The translations under genes and the position numbers were made by a program. This document shows positions 13,001-24,184 of a DNA stretch of 64,000 nucleotides, one piece after another. This DNA is from Ephemerocybe angulata. Its lineage: Eukaryota > Basidiomycota > Agaricomycetes > Agaricales > Psathyrellaceae. Positions within the stretch are counted from its first letter, which is position 1. Every line of letters begins with the position of its first letter. The stretch spans positions 186,001-250,000 of the forward strand of contig JAACJK010000176.1 in assembly GCA_013368325.1 (NCBI GenBank), read 5' to 3'. Below the pieces are notes generated by a model. That model was not told where the DNA came from. It made no database searches and worked only from the letters and a program-made list of their open reading frames with translations.

Positions 13001-14511
13001 AGCACCCTCCGTACCACCCCGTTTGATGATCTACGTCTCCACGATGAACGGCTCTCCAAACGAATTGCAGGTGTCGCGAAGCGGCTCGAGAGCGCCGGTA
13101 CCTCTCGAGGAATGTTTACCCCCAGCATGCCTTTCGAAGAGAAGTTGTCGGTTGAGGGTGCAGGTCATGCTCACCTGAAGCTTGCGCGGGAGTGGGAGGA
13201 TCTCCTCCAGGAAGCGAGAAATATCCCTGGCTTCGAGAACTTCCTGAGGCCGCTACCACTCTCATCAATACTTCAAGGCCTTCCGGAGTCCGGCTTCGTC
13301 GTCGTTGTTAACGTCGATACCGCCCGATGCGACGCGCTAGCACTTCGGGCTGGGTGGGACATGCCGATTCATATTCCCCTTCCCAGCTTCTCTGTTGATA
13401 AGGCCAACAAGTATCGGGATGCTCTGAATCTGAACCTGCGCAGCCTTGGTCTCCGCGTTCGAGAAGGGGGAGTACTCGGGGTTTCGGATGTTGATTACGA
13501 AGGCAGAGGTATCCGTCAACCTGCTAGAACAAAAGGAAGTCCTGTCCACAATGTCCTCCGTGGCCTGTGGGACGAGGTCGCGAAGCCAATTCTGGATGCA
13601 TTAGGCATTTCGGTGCGTGTCTCATTTTAAGAATTTTGTTTCTGCTTTGCTCACCCCAAGTCCAGAAAATGGACAGGTCGTCAGGAGATATACCCCCGAG
13701 AATCTGGTGGTCTCCAACTGGGGCATTGTCATTCCTTCCCCTACATGCAGCAGGCCGATATGGGCTTCCGAATTCTGAGAGCATCCTGGACTACGTTGTC
13801 TCGTCCTATACCCCGAGCGTCACGGCCCTCACTGATCGAATTGCACGGAGTACGCTAGCATCCACAACGGGCAAGCTCGCATCGGGGATATTCCTCACAG
13901 CCCAGCCGAATGCGCTTCCCCACTCCCCCATTCCGAAGACGAAAGCGGAGGTGCGCACGATCCATAGGATGGCAATAGAGAAGGGGTTGAGGGCGCGTGT
14001 GTGTGAAGGGAGTGAAGTAACCGTCGACTCATGCCTCGAACACATGCAAAACTTCAGTTGCATCCATTTGGCATGTCACGGCTCGCAGAACGTAGGAGAC
14101 CCACTTGACAGCCGTTTCTTCTTCCACGAAGATAGCACCCTAACACTGGCCACAATACTCAAGTCCAACCTCGAGAACGCCGACCTCGCGTTCCTCTCAG
14201 CATGCCAGACCAGCACTGGCCAGGAGAATCTATCCGACGAAGCGGTTCATCTTGCTGCCGGGATGCTTGCCGCAGGGTACCTTCGAGTGGTAGCGACAAT
14301 GTGGTCAATCGGAGACGAGCATGCGCAACATGTCGCAACGAGCTTCTACGAGGATCTCTGGAAGGATATAGGAGACGATCAAGGTGCCACATTTGACGGG
14401 TCTCGCTCTGCCTTCGCTCTCCACCAGGCTGTACGGCAGCTGAAAGCAAGGTTTGAGGACTCGGAGCGCGCCTTACTTGCTTGGATTCCCTTCGTTCACT
14501 TCGGATATTGA
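10033..14511 (+). CDS. TPR-CHAT domain protein, putative caspase-like protease
   Basis: Seven exons, 10033-10177, 10233-10364, 10409-10604, 10660-10775, 10835-10927, 10983-13612 and 13666-14511, join with matching phases to 1385 aa. An in-frame stop at 10006 makes 10033 the first usable ATG. The N-terminus is an amphipathic, hydrophobic segment (about residues 1-24), then a beta-rich C2-like region (about 50-240), then tetratricopeptide-like helical repeats (about 330-950, recurring DLEEAVSTLRKAV). The last exon is the CHAT domain: it opens with WWSPTGALSFLPLHAAG and carries the dyad His1242 in HLACHG and Cys1284 in LSACQT. CHAT proteins are clan CD peptidases related to caspases and separase. 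The substrate is unknown. The gene converges on a pseudokinase gene 145 bases downstream. Confidence 0.9.
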
Positions 14512-14656
14512 TTCGTTTGCGTTTCACAAACAGGCTGTACTCTTTCTACTAAGTATTTACCGACGTTGCTTCGCTTGCTCCTATGCCTTTGATTGACGGG
14601 CGCTATTGATTCCAACTCCAGCTCTACAAATCGTATAAACCACAGTTGTACTGTTC

Positions 14657-16003
14657 CTAGTTGGGGGTTAGGAGAGGTGGACGCTCGACCGTAGCCAATG
14701 GGACATGTCCCCACTCTGCCCTGTGTGACTGTCGCAGAAGGTCCTCGAAGTACCACGCGAACTCCTCGCAGATTTTGGCATAGGACTCCAAGTTGTTCCT
14801 TTCCTCCGCGATTCGCTCTGTATATTCGACCACAAGCTCAAGTCGAATGCCGTCCCACAGCCTCATGAAGTTTCGGAGTGAAGGGTGGAATGCTTCCCGT
14901 AGACCCTTGGGAAAGCCGTACTTGAAGAGCTCATGCCTCATGGCTAGGGCATCCCATTGAATATAATCACAAAAGATTCGCTTTTTGATGCACCAGTGCT
15001 CTGAAGCCCTGTTGCCGACCTTCATGGCACCAAGGTAGAGGCCAATCCACCAGAGAGACTCCAAGTCGTGCTGAAGGGTGTGGACAACCTTGGCGCTCTC
15101 TACTAGTGCCGCCTTGGCCACAGGGTCATCATCTACGGGTTTACCGAAGTCTCTCCACTTTTTCCTTGGGCCGACCTTCAGAGGAGCAAGCGGAATCCCG
15201 AATTGAATCTCGTAAGCCATAAAGTAGGGCGATCCCTGTACGATAACACGTTAGTGAAAGTAACGATTTGGAGCGAATATTGATACGATGTGCATCATTC
15301 AACTCACCGCCTTGAGTCGGAGCAATCTCATCTCTCTCTGAAATGATTCGGCATGGCAGTCTTGCTTTGCATAACCTTGAGACGGAGATCGCTCGGCATC
15401 CTCCAGGTCGGACAGCCTTACCTGCCATTCTGCGTCGATTTTTCCTTTCAATGTGAGGATGTTTCCGGTAGATATATTTCGATGGTGCCAACCAGCGGAG
15501 CGCACGTGTAAAATTGCTGAAAGACATACTCGTCAGGATGCTCAAGTCAAGCTTAGAATGCAAGTCTCACCGACAAAAGCTTGATGAAGGATTTCGATGC
15601 TGTCTCCATATGTAGGAAGGCCGGAGACCGGGATGCAGACCTCGTTGAAAAGCAAGAGGCGATGTTTCTTAGGAGCGACAGTCCTGAGGAAGGTCTTGGT
15701 GTTAGGCATGACGTCTCCATTGTGTTGAGAACAGCTGAGGTCCTCGAGCAGACGCGTATCGATTCTGGGACCGCATCCTTCGTTCGAAGGGCTGAAACCA
15801 GAGTGCAAATGCGGTAAACCGTCAAGTCGACCCCTCATTTTGCTCCCACACGGCTCGTGCGCTGCCCCCTTGCACACACCGCGCTTAAGAGGGCTACCAG
15901 GGAACTGAATGAGGTCGTGATGCAAGAGGTTACCCTCAATGGTCGTGGTGTACTCGTTGATTGGCTCAAAGGCTTCCTTGGCTGGCAGACATCCGACACA
16001 CAT
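14657..16003 (-). CDS. Truncated FunK1-family pseudokinase
   Basis: Three exons on the minus strand (16003-15571, 15516-15308, 15235-14657) join in phase to 406 aa. The kinase C-lobe is FunK1-like: HHRNISTGNIL catalytic loop, DLEDAE in place of DFG (usual for this fungal family), then GSPYFMAYEIQ and LQHDLESLWWIGLY. The catalytic Asp of HRD is Asn here (codon 15476-15478, residue 158), so phosphotransfer is doubtful. The N-terminal FunK1 half seen in the intact paralogue at 47519-50211 is missing; residues 1-110 do not resemble it, so the true start is uncertain. It could be a decaying gene or a kept pseudokinase. Confidence 0.7.
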
Positions 16004-16059
16004 GTCGGATCCGGGAGCTAGAAGCTCGTGCTCGATTATGTGAAGCCCGTTGGCAGTAG

Positions 16060-16540
16060 CCTGGTTAGGTAGATGAAAGGATAGTCCACCAGTTGGTGGT
16101 ACGAGTTCAGACGAGTACTTGCGGCATGGGGAGTTTGTTTGCGGATCAATTGATGCGCTTAGTAAATCTGTGATCCAAGCATCACAACAGGACCATTCCT
16201 ACATAGGCCTCCTCCTCCACCTCCACGATCTCCTTTTCCAGGCGCTCCGGAACTTCAACGCAGCAGTCGAGCGACCAACATTCAAGGAATTGCGATGAGT
16301 GGATGGACGGGGTCATGACCGCACACAAGCCAGGGCAAATAGAAAATGCAGTAAAGGCAAATCGCAGAACTCCCCAAGGCCAGAGACGAGACGAGGCGAT
16401 CCTACGTGGGCCGGATAAAGCTCGTGTACCTTTTCACAGAAAGTAGAACCAGGTTGCAGCGGTCGGGAACCAACTCGATACCGGCTCGTTTCACAATCAC
16501 GGTTTTCTGCTCATCGCTTCCCCCCAGCGGTATGCGACAC
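16060..16540. repeat. Relic copy of the upstream region of MYND gene 2
   Basis: Two blocks match the region upstream of the MYND gene at 19371-21601. 16068-16270 matches 21601-21820 (shared cttagtaaatc and a ctcctcctccacctccacga run). 16450-16535 matches 22110-22215 (shared ctgctcatcgctt and agcggtatgcgacacaa). The match begins at the position of the start codon, and no MYND coding sequence follows it, so this looks like the 5' flank of a lost third copy. Confidence 0.6.
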
Positions 16541-16629
16541 AATCTACTCTACATACTACACAGATTGCATGCACGAAATGATGTTACGAGTCCACGCAAA
16601 GACAAGGCACAAGTTACATCGACCCCTAC

Positions 16630-18912
16630 CTACAATGCGGCATACATACGCTCCCTAGCCTTCCGTCTGTGTGCACCGGGCTCAGACAGCTGTTCAACCA
16701 AGTCCCAGCTGGTTCCACCCAAGACTGTGGCGAGCTCAGGATTTTCGGTTCCATCGTCGCCCACGAAGATACGGAGGCGGGCAAGGACATACCGAGTCAG
16801 CTCTCGAAGCTTGAATCGACCCTCCACTAGTTGGACGTTACCACCTTCGGTAGAGCTCTTAAGCAATCCTTCGAGGCGCCTCTTACTTAACCCTTGAGCA
16901 GCACTGTCCGAAATGACGAGCTTTGACAGCTCCGACGTCCGCTTGAGCGTTGGAGTGCTTTCCGGCCGTATAGCTGGAGAATCGATGAAGTTGAAGCATA
17001 TAATGAGCTCGCTGAGTGGCCCGCTATCTCCGACGTCGCTCTTCTGCTTCAGAGACTCGGGCACTCCATCCTTCATGCATCTCCGGTAACTTTCTTGGAG
17101 AACCGCGAGCTGAAACATACGGGTCGACGAATGTAGCAATGGTTCTCTAGCTGTTCTGTTAGGATGAGCATAATTAATGAGCCAAGTAAACTTCGGGAGA
17201 GCGGATTACTCACGGGTGTAAAACTTTGCAAGGTGAACACAGTCGTCTTGATGCCGTGACCGCTTCCAATCTTCGAGTTGGCATTCCTTCGAGCAGTAAA
17301 TAGACATATGGCAGCCACTGCATTCCCGAGACATGTGGGCCTTGCCATCTTCCTGTGGATGTGCGCCTGAGGTAGAAAGATCGAGAGACCTATCGAAGTG
17401 CTGCAGGGGGGCCCAACGAACATAGTAAATAATTGGGGGTCAGTTGTAATAAAAGCAAAGCACGTACAAAAATGTTATCACATATTCCGAAAGCATTTCC
17501 CTTCGAATACTTCAGTCCCTGTCGCCCAAGGGAATAGAGTGGGCAGGAAAGTGCCACCCATTGTTGCCTTGTCCAATGTCCATCATTCCGTTTAAAGAGC
17601 TCAAGGAGCTGCTTTTGATCGATGCGACTCGGAGACAGTCCGTCCATTATTGCGATGTGGACGGATGGATAGAAGCTGTAGTTCACGATCCACTGTCCGA
17701 GGTCTCCACAGGCCCTCTCAAAGGTTCCGAGCATCGACTGTTTCTGGATGAGGAAGCTGAGGTAAACAGAGAGTAAACCACCTTTGATGAGCTGGCGAAC
17801 GGCCTTGGTAGTCGTTTCTGCGACTCCTGGAATGTCGACCCATTCTTGCAGATTCATGACGGCCTCGCGAGCTACCATCAGGAATACGGAGATGGTGCCG
17901 GGGTCAAGACTGCGGACAAATGAATGTATGAGGAGCATGAAATGATAGAGGAATTCATGCGATCTGAAAGCCTGCAAGAATGAGGGTTCCCGGAGGCTCA
18001 GAAATCCACCTATGATACCTCCAAGTGTGTCCAGCGATTCCGCAAAATCGGAGTATGACCATAGAGGCTCTGATTGGCAGAGCTGCGCCATTCTTTGTGC
18101 CCGAGCGCTTGCCACCAGAACAAATTCATCCGCGCCCGAGGCGACTGAGCCGTCACGAGAAAGCTGGCGAAGAAGCCCGCCTTTTCCTTCTTCAGATTGG
18201 TATGTATAATGGAACACAGCACGAATGGTGGAGTCCGTGGAAGAGGGCGGTAATACCACCGGGTGATCAGGAGTGCCCAAGCCTTCAAGGGACTGTAGGG
18301 GTTGTTCAACGAGGTAAAACGGGAGTCCAGATTGCGGACTCGTGAATCGCCAAATGAAAGCTATGAGCGTTGCTGCAATCGAGGAAGATTGGAGGGTAGC
18401 TTTCAATTCGGGAACGGCTAAGAGTGCGCAGCTCAGGCGTTGCACTCCACACATTATGAGCTGGACGATTTCGTGGGGTATTGGAATGGAGGCCTCCATT
18501 GCTTGAGCGCATGTCAAGAGCCAAGAAAGGATACCGTCTAAGTTGTCTTGGATGATGGTCCAGAGTGGAGGATCGTTATTTTTCTGATATCGCGCTGGTG
18601 GGGTCTTGAGGGCTACCACGAGGCCGTGGAAGCATGCAAGGGGTCGCTTGAGGTCGTCGCATACTGAAGCAGGTGGAGGAAGCGTTTCGAGAGTGAGGTG
18701 GGAGATGATGACTAGTGTAGCTGGGATGGTGTACTTGATAGGCCATCGTAGGGATAGTTGACGCAGATGCTCTTCCGAGCCAAGACGAGCATGTTTGAGC
18801 AACTAGGAGGGAGAAACCAGCATGGGGTGAGATAATCGTGCTTGTGTGTGTGTGTGTAAATCTTGACACGGCAGCTTACCGTCTCTATCTCTTGATTCTC
18901 TTTGTTTCTCAT
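16630..18912 (-). CDS. MYND-type zinc finger protein (paralogue 1)
   Basis: Four exons on the minus strand, 18912-18880, 18802-17468, 17400-17214 and 17150-16630, join in phase to 691 aa. Exon 1 encodes only MRNKENQEIET. Residues 12-456 are helical and ARM/HEAT-like in texture, with no catalytic motif. Residues 482-510 are MYND-like: CSGCHMSIYCSKECQ, then W, H and C (C483, C486, C492, C496, H506, C510). The first C-x2-C pair of a canonical MYND finger is absent. MYND fingers bind zinc and proline-rich peptides. The gene is a tandem paralogue of the next one, with the same exon layout. Intron 1 contains a TG dinucleotide run. Confidence 0.85.
18842..18856. repeat. TG dinucleotide microsatellite
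   Basis: About seven TG units inside intron 1 of MYND paralogue 1. Confidence 0.7.
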
Positions 18913-19370
18913 AGAAAAGCAGTTAAAGCGAACGTGGTGGTACGAGTTAACCTAGGGTTCAACTGGACCCAAATTACTCAAGTGCGGATCAACACTACCA
19001 CGATTAGGTAAACGAAGAAGCTTTCGACGACGTGGAGCCTGTCGGTCTGAACCTGGCATAAGTGAACGATGGTCGGATTATAACCATAGCCAAGTACACC
19101 ACCAGATACCTTAAAATCTACTGCTCAGCCCACAGGGGTAGAGGGGATAGAATGTGCCGCAGAATTGGCGTGGGAGCTTCGGGCGCTTACTTTAAGCGCT
19201 TAGTGTCCCTGACTCAGTCGGGGGGGATCCAGGTTCGTCGTCATCGCCATATATTCTTTGGGTATGCAAAGGAGCAGAAACTAAGGGTATTAGAACAGCA
19301 ATCCAGTACCGTACATCTATTCTAGTGCCCGAGGTTCGCCATTCGTGCGGACCTCCACACAGGAACTTGC
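18913..19370. other. Spacer between the tandem MYND genes
   Basis: It must contain the promoter of paralogue 1 and the 3' end of paralogue 2. A fragment near 18935-18955 (ggtggtacgagtt) is shared with the flanks at 16095 and 21628. No gene is seen. Confidence 0.5.
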
Positions 19371-21601
19371 TCAACCAAGGTTGGCACTAGTCCCGCCTAG
19401 GATTGTGGCTACCTCCGGGGTCTCGATCCCATCCTCGTCCCTAAAGATTCGGAGGCGGGCGAGAACGTAAAGCTCCTGGTCTCGAAACTTGAAGCGCCCT
19501 TCTACCAATCGAATGTTGTTATCCTTCGTAAAGTCGTCCATCATTGCCTCGAGGCGCTTTAAGCCCAATGCCCGAGCGAAGCTTCCCAGATCATGGGTAT
19601 CTTTCTCTTTTATCCCCTCCCAAAATTCCGATATACTCTTCAAGCATGGTAAATGCTCAGGGGGACCTGTTGAATCAATGAAGTTGAAGGATATAACCAA
19701 CTGGTCGAGCGGTTCCCTGTTCCTGTGGATGACTTGCCGCCTAATGACGTCGGGTACTCCATCCTTCATGCACCTCCTATACGTTTCTTGGAGAATTGCG
19801 AATTGAAACAAGCGGGTCGAGGAATGCAGCCGTGACCGGTTTTGCATTTGTTCTGTAGTTTCAGAGCATGAGCAACATTGGATATGCGTCAATCGTCAAT
19901 TAAACCTTGACCAGGTGACCAGGACTCACGAGCGTAAAGTTTTGTCAGATGGGTACAGTCGTCTCGATGTCGTGAGCGTTCCCAATCTTCTCGCTGGCAT
20001 AGGCTCGAACAATACACAACTGTGTGACAACCGCTGCATGCCTGAAAGTGAGAATCCCTCTCAGTGTCCGATTTCTTGGTGGTGATATCGGCCCTATCCG
20101 TGTGCTAGGTATTGATCAGCTCCCTGACACCTGAGGGGTTGCAACGTTGGTAAGAACACGTACGAAAAGGTTATCACAGATGCCAAGACCCCTTCCTTTC
20201 AGAAGTTGCATACCTGGTCGTCCCAGCGTAAATAGGGGACAAGATAGCACGACCCATTGACGTCTCGACCAATGGTCTTCGTCCCTCTCGAAGAGCTCCA
20301 GAAGTTGCTTCTGATCGATGCGCGATAAGGCGACCATGATTGCGGCGTGGACGGATGGGTAGAAGCTGTAGTTGATAATCCATTGGCCCAGATCCCTGCA
20401 GGAGCGCTCGAATGTTCCACGTATCGAATGATTGTGAATCAGAAGAGTGAGGTATACAGAGAGGAGACCACCTTGGATAAGTTGAGAGACAGCCTTAGTG
20501 GTCGTCACTGCCACTCCTGGTATCGCCGTCCATTTTTGCAAGGCTTGAACTGCCATCCGAGCAACCATGAGGTTGGCCGACTTTGTTTCGAGGTCCAGGT
20601 GGCGGATAAATGCGTGGACGACTGACATAATTCTCTTGAGCATGCGATGGCTTCGAAATGCTTCCAGGAATGCGGGGTCCCCGACTGAGAGAAAGTCACC
20701 GAGTGTTTCGGTGAACATATTTATGGCCTCTATAAAGTTGCCAGAAGTCCAGATGCTATTGTCGGGGTTGCAGAGCTGTACCATTCTTTGAGCACGCTCC
20801 GATGCAATGCGGACGAACTCTCGGGCGCCCGACTTTGGGGTTCCGTCGTCCGAAAGTTGGAGAAGGAGCTGCTTTTTCCCCTCCTCAGACTTCTCCGTGT
20901 AACGCCGGATGATAGTATGCAGTCCATCAGAATCCCATGGCTGTTCCTCTGACTCGGCGTGGGGGTGATCCTGAGGAGCTTCCGAGGGTGGTTGCAGGGA
21001 CCGTTCCACGACATAGAATGGCAGTCCGGACTGCGGGCTCGTGAACTTCCAAAAGAAGGCGACAAAAGTAGCCATAGGCGACGACGACCGAAGCGTGTGC
21101 TTGAGCTCAGGAACTTCGAGCAACTTTTCGAAGAAGCTGGTTGTCATAAACACAATGCTTTGGACAAGTTCGAATTCATGATCCTCTTGGTCGGCCAGCA
21201 CTTCGATGCATAGTATCAGCCATGAACCGATGCCGTCGACAGCGTCCCGAATCATGACCCAGAGTGGAGTCTCGGTGGGGTTCATGTAACGGGCTGGGGG
21301 GACACCGAGTGCTTTCGTGATGCACGTAAAGCAGGCATAGGCGAATGTGAGATGTTGGAACTCAGCCGCCGAACTTGGTAGCTTTTCGCGAGAAAGATGA
21401 GATAAAATGGCTGCTGCAGCTGGGATAGTGTACTTGATGGGCCATTTCTGGCTCAGTTGTTGGATGTGCTCTCTTGAACCGAGGCGTACATGCTTCAGGA
21501 GCTAAGACCAAAGACAAGTTGAACATGATCTGGGGCACAAGCTCGCGTACTGAAATGCAGTCACTTACCGTCTCTATTTCCCGAGTTTCTTTGCTCGGCA
21601 T
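19371..21601 (-). CDS. MYND-type zinc finger protein (paralogue 2)
   Basis: Four exons, 21601-21569, 21501-20164, 20104-19930 and 19852-19371, give 675 aa with every phase matching. The architecture equals paralogue 1: short first exon MPSKETREIET, helical body (LLKHVRLGSREHIQQLSQ start), then a MYND-like finger (C480, C483, C489, C493, H503, C507) and a C-terminal domain with SSTRLFQFAILQETYRR. As in paralogue 1, the first C-x2-C pair is missing. The two proteins are clearly homologous over their full length but diverged, so the duplication is not recent. Function unknown; such proteins are numerous in Agaricomycetes. Confidence 0.85.
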
Positions 21602-22889
21602 AGGGCGATGAAAGGATGGTCCACCTGTTGGTGGTACGAGTTCAACGTTTGGCAGGAGCAGCGGTCTTGAAGGGAATTTGTATGCGGATCAATTGATGCG
21701 CTTAGTAAATCAGTGATCCAAGGCAGATCTTGCGGATTCCCCTCCTCCTCCACCTCCACGATCTCCTTTTTCCAGGCGCATCCGAATTTCAACGCGGCAG
21801 TCGAGCGACAAAACTTCAAGGAATCGCAATCTGGGTTGGCTGAAGTCTTAGAGGAGGCAGTGATTGACCTCACACGAGCGAGTGCACGTCACCCGAATGC
21901 AAATCGCTGACCTTGGCTCTAGGACCGAACCGGGCGGTGTAAATACATGCCCTGCGACTGTCTGAATCGTAGTTGGGTGCCAGGGACACGTCAGGACTGC
22001 AGAAACCAGGCGAGGCAATACGAGCGCAAAGGACCTGGGTTTGGCTCAACCGATGGTGGGAGCAATGCGAGAGAGGTCAGTCCAAAAACACAGTAGACCC
22101 AAAGCATTGACCTTTCCAGTGCATTCCAACCATGACGATTGTCGGATATCGGCTCGTTCAACAACCATGTCGTTCTGCTCATCGCTTTCCCGACACCAGC
22201 GGTATGCGACACAACCCGACGTTGCACCACACCTCAAGGCCCCCCCGAAATCTTCCGTGCGTCGACGGCGCAGTAAGGTCCACCTGCGAGTCGATGAGCA
22301 TGGCAAGACTTCGTCGATTCCAATTCCGAGGAAGAGTCACTCACCTGCGCAGAGACGCTAACGCGTGCATAGCGGCCAAAAGGGCCCCTGTGCCTCGCTC
22401 AAGCATGAGATAGTCGAAACGGGGGGCTTTTTGGAGAGTGTAGCCAGTACGTAATGACCATTGTAATCGCGTACCTTGGCAATAGAATGCATTTCCTAAG
22501 GATGTCGGCATGGGTGCGCGAATTCACCTGTGCTGTGCTCAGGTGGGTGAGTACGGTTTCGGTTTGAAACATCGAGCGAGAGATACTTGCTCACCGTTGG
22601 ACTACAGGGTGTCCAGCACCATTGTGCATGAGAGTGAAGGACAGCTACCCTGCGCGCATAAGCGACATTGTTGGACACTGCAAACGATCCAGGTTAATAC
22701 ACTTTGCCAACCGAATAGGGCTCTTACTTACCTTCTTGCAGCAAATGACTGGGTGGTTCGTTTTCTGGGCGCTTGGTCGGCGCTTAAGATCAGAAGCACC
22801 GAAATCTTTGGAATGATCCAAGGTCTTCCGCTCAGGATCATAACGCGTGCGTACGTTTCTCTTTACTTGTATTTTCGACCCCTCTTTCG
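21602..22889. other. Upstream region of MYND paralogue 2; no recognised gene
   Basis: The first about 620 bases are the parent of the relic at 16060-16540. Several overlapping short ORFs on both strands (22041-22413) lack domains, and none makes a convincing splice chain. Confidence 0.4.
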
Positions 22890-23720
22890 ATGCCACACGT
22901 CAATTCCCAATGGCGGAACGTCTCGCTCACCATCCCTGAACGATGGCACCGTCTCCTCCTATTCGATCTCGACTCGGACGTCAATGAGGTCGAACGGCCG
23001 ATATACGCTCGCAAGCCATGGCTGAAGGAGCTCTTCCGCTGTTCGGGCCCGCTGCCCATCGACATCGACATAGCCGGGTATAGCTACCTCCTCCGCGACC
23101 TGGTCCTCGTTGGGCTTTGAACTCGAACACCTCCACAGGATCCGGACGTACACCCTCTCGAGTCGCTTTCCATGGCTTTCAGACCTGTGTTGAGAATCTG
23201 TTCAATGCACTGCCCTCGCCTTACGATGGTTCCTCTGAGAGGATGTTTGCCTTCGTCGTCGGACTCCTCGTCTTCCGTGCGCGCCAACCTGATCTCGATG
23301 ACCCCGTGCCACAAGTGTCTGAGCCAGGGTACCCCCAGCGCGGACTGGTGACTGTCCTACCTTTCTGGGATGGGGAGACTGGAACATCTGTTATTGGAGA
23401 CGGTGTTTTTGCCGTCTCTTCGTTGCCGCTGGAAGGTAGACGCCAAAACTGGAAGTTGCCGAGTGACCATCAGCAGCTGGACCCACACTAGCACTGGACC
23501 CACACTGGGCCAACAAGGCTTTGCTTGTACTCTATCGTCAACGCAGTCCTACAAAACAAGCTCATTGAGGCTTGACATGTGTACCGATGTATCTCGTTCA
23601 CTCCCGGCACATCTGCTCATATATGACAGCTCGAGCCTGTCGACGTTGTGTGCCGAAAATGCGACAATGGTTCACAGCATGCTTGTCTCTGTACCCCTCC
23701 GCGTGGTACTGGACTCGTAG
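22890..23720 (+). pseudogene. F-box/LRR-type protein remnant
   Basis: 22890-23117 encodes SQWRNVSLTIPERWHRLL followed by WLKELFRCSGPLPIDIDI, the pattern that follows the F-box in many Agaricomycete F-box proteins (VC..WR.V.L..P.LW, then WL.RS...PL.I.I). The F-box itself is not visible upstream, and the frame is lost after about 23115. Fragments in other frames continue to about 23720. I read this as a broken gene. Confidence 0.45.
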
Positions 23721-24184
23721 ATAGGACACCGTCTACCCGTATAGATACCCCTTTTGATTTAGAAGCAGGGTCGGTTCAATAGAGTGTGTCTGTTTTCGTC
23801 TGTACTCACTTCAAGATCAATAGTGATGGACTCGGATGCAGTAAGTGAGCGCTTGCAGTTCCAGACAATTGTCTTCTCAGTTCATGAATAATAGGATGGA
23901 ACACCCGAAAGGTCTGATAGGCGCCTCGTGTGTACGACGGGGATGCTGTGTTTTCTTGTTATTATGGATACCAATTGTGTTGATCCAGGTTAAGCTTTCG
24001 GACGGAGACCAGACATGTCAGTCACCATCTTGAAGGCGCTAATGCTCCAAGTACAAGAGAAGCTTAGCGCTCACTCGTTGCCAGGATGGATAGGCCAATA
24101 GATACTTAAATGGGTATCGAAACACGGATTCAGCCCAACGAACCGCCACCTTTACCTTTCGACACACCCTGACATTTCCCATCC
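23721..24184. other. Intergenic region, nothing recognised
   Basis: About 460 bases upstream of the PD-(D/E)XK-like gene. No ORF of note. Confidence 0.4.

Noticed and set aside
21574..21873. Minus-strand ORF just upstream of MYND paralogue 2
   Set aside because: It overlaps the start codon and promoter of that gene, and its sequence recurs as non-coding relic at 16.1 kb with stops.
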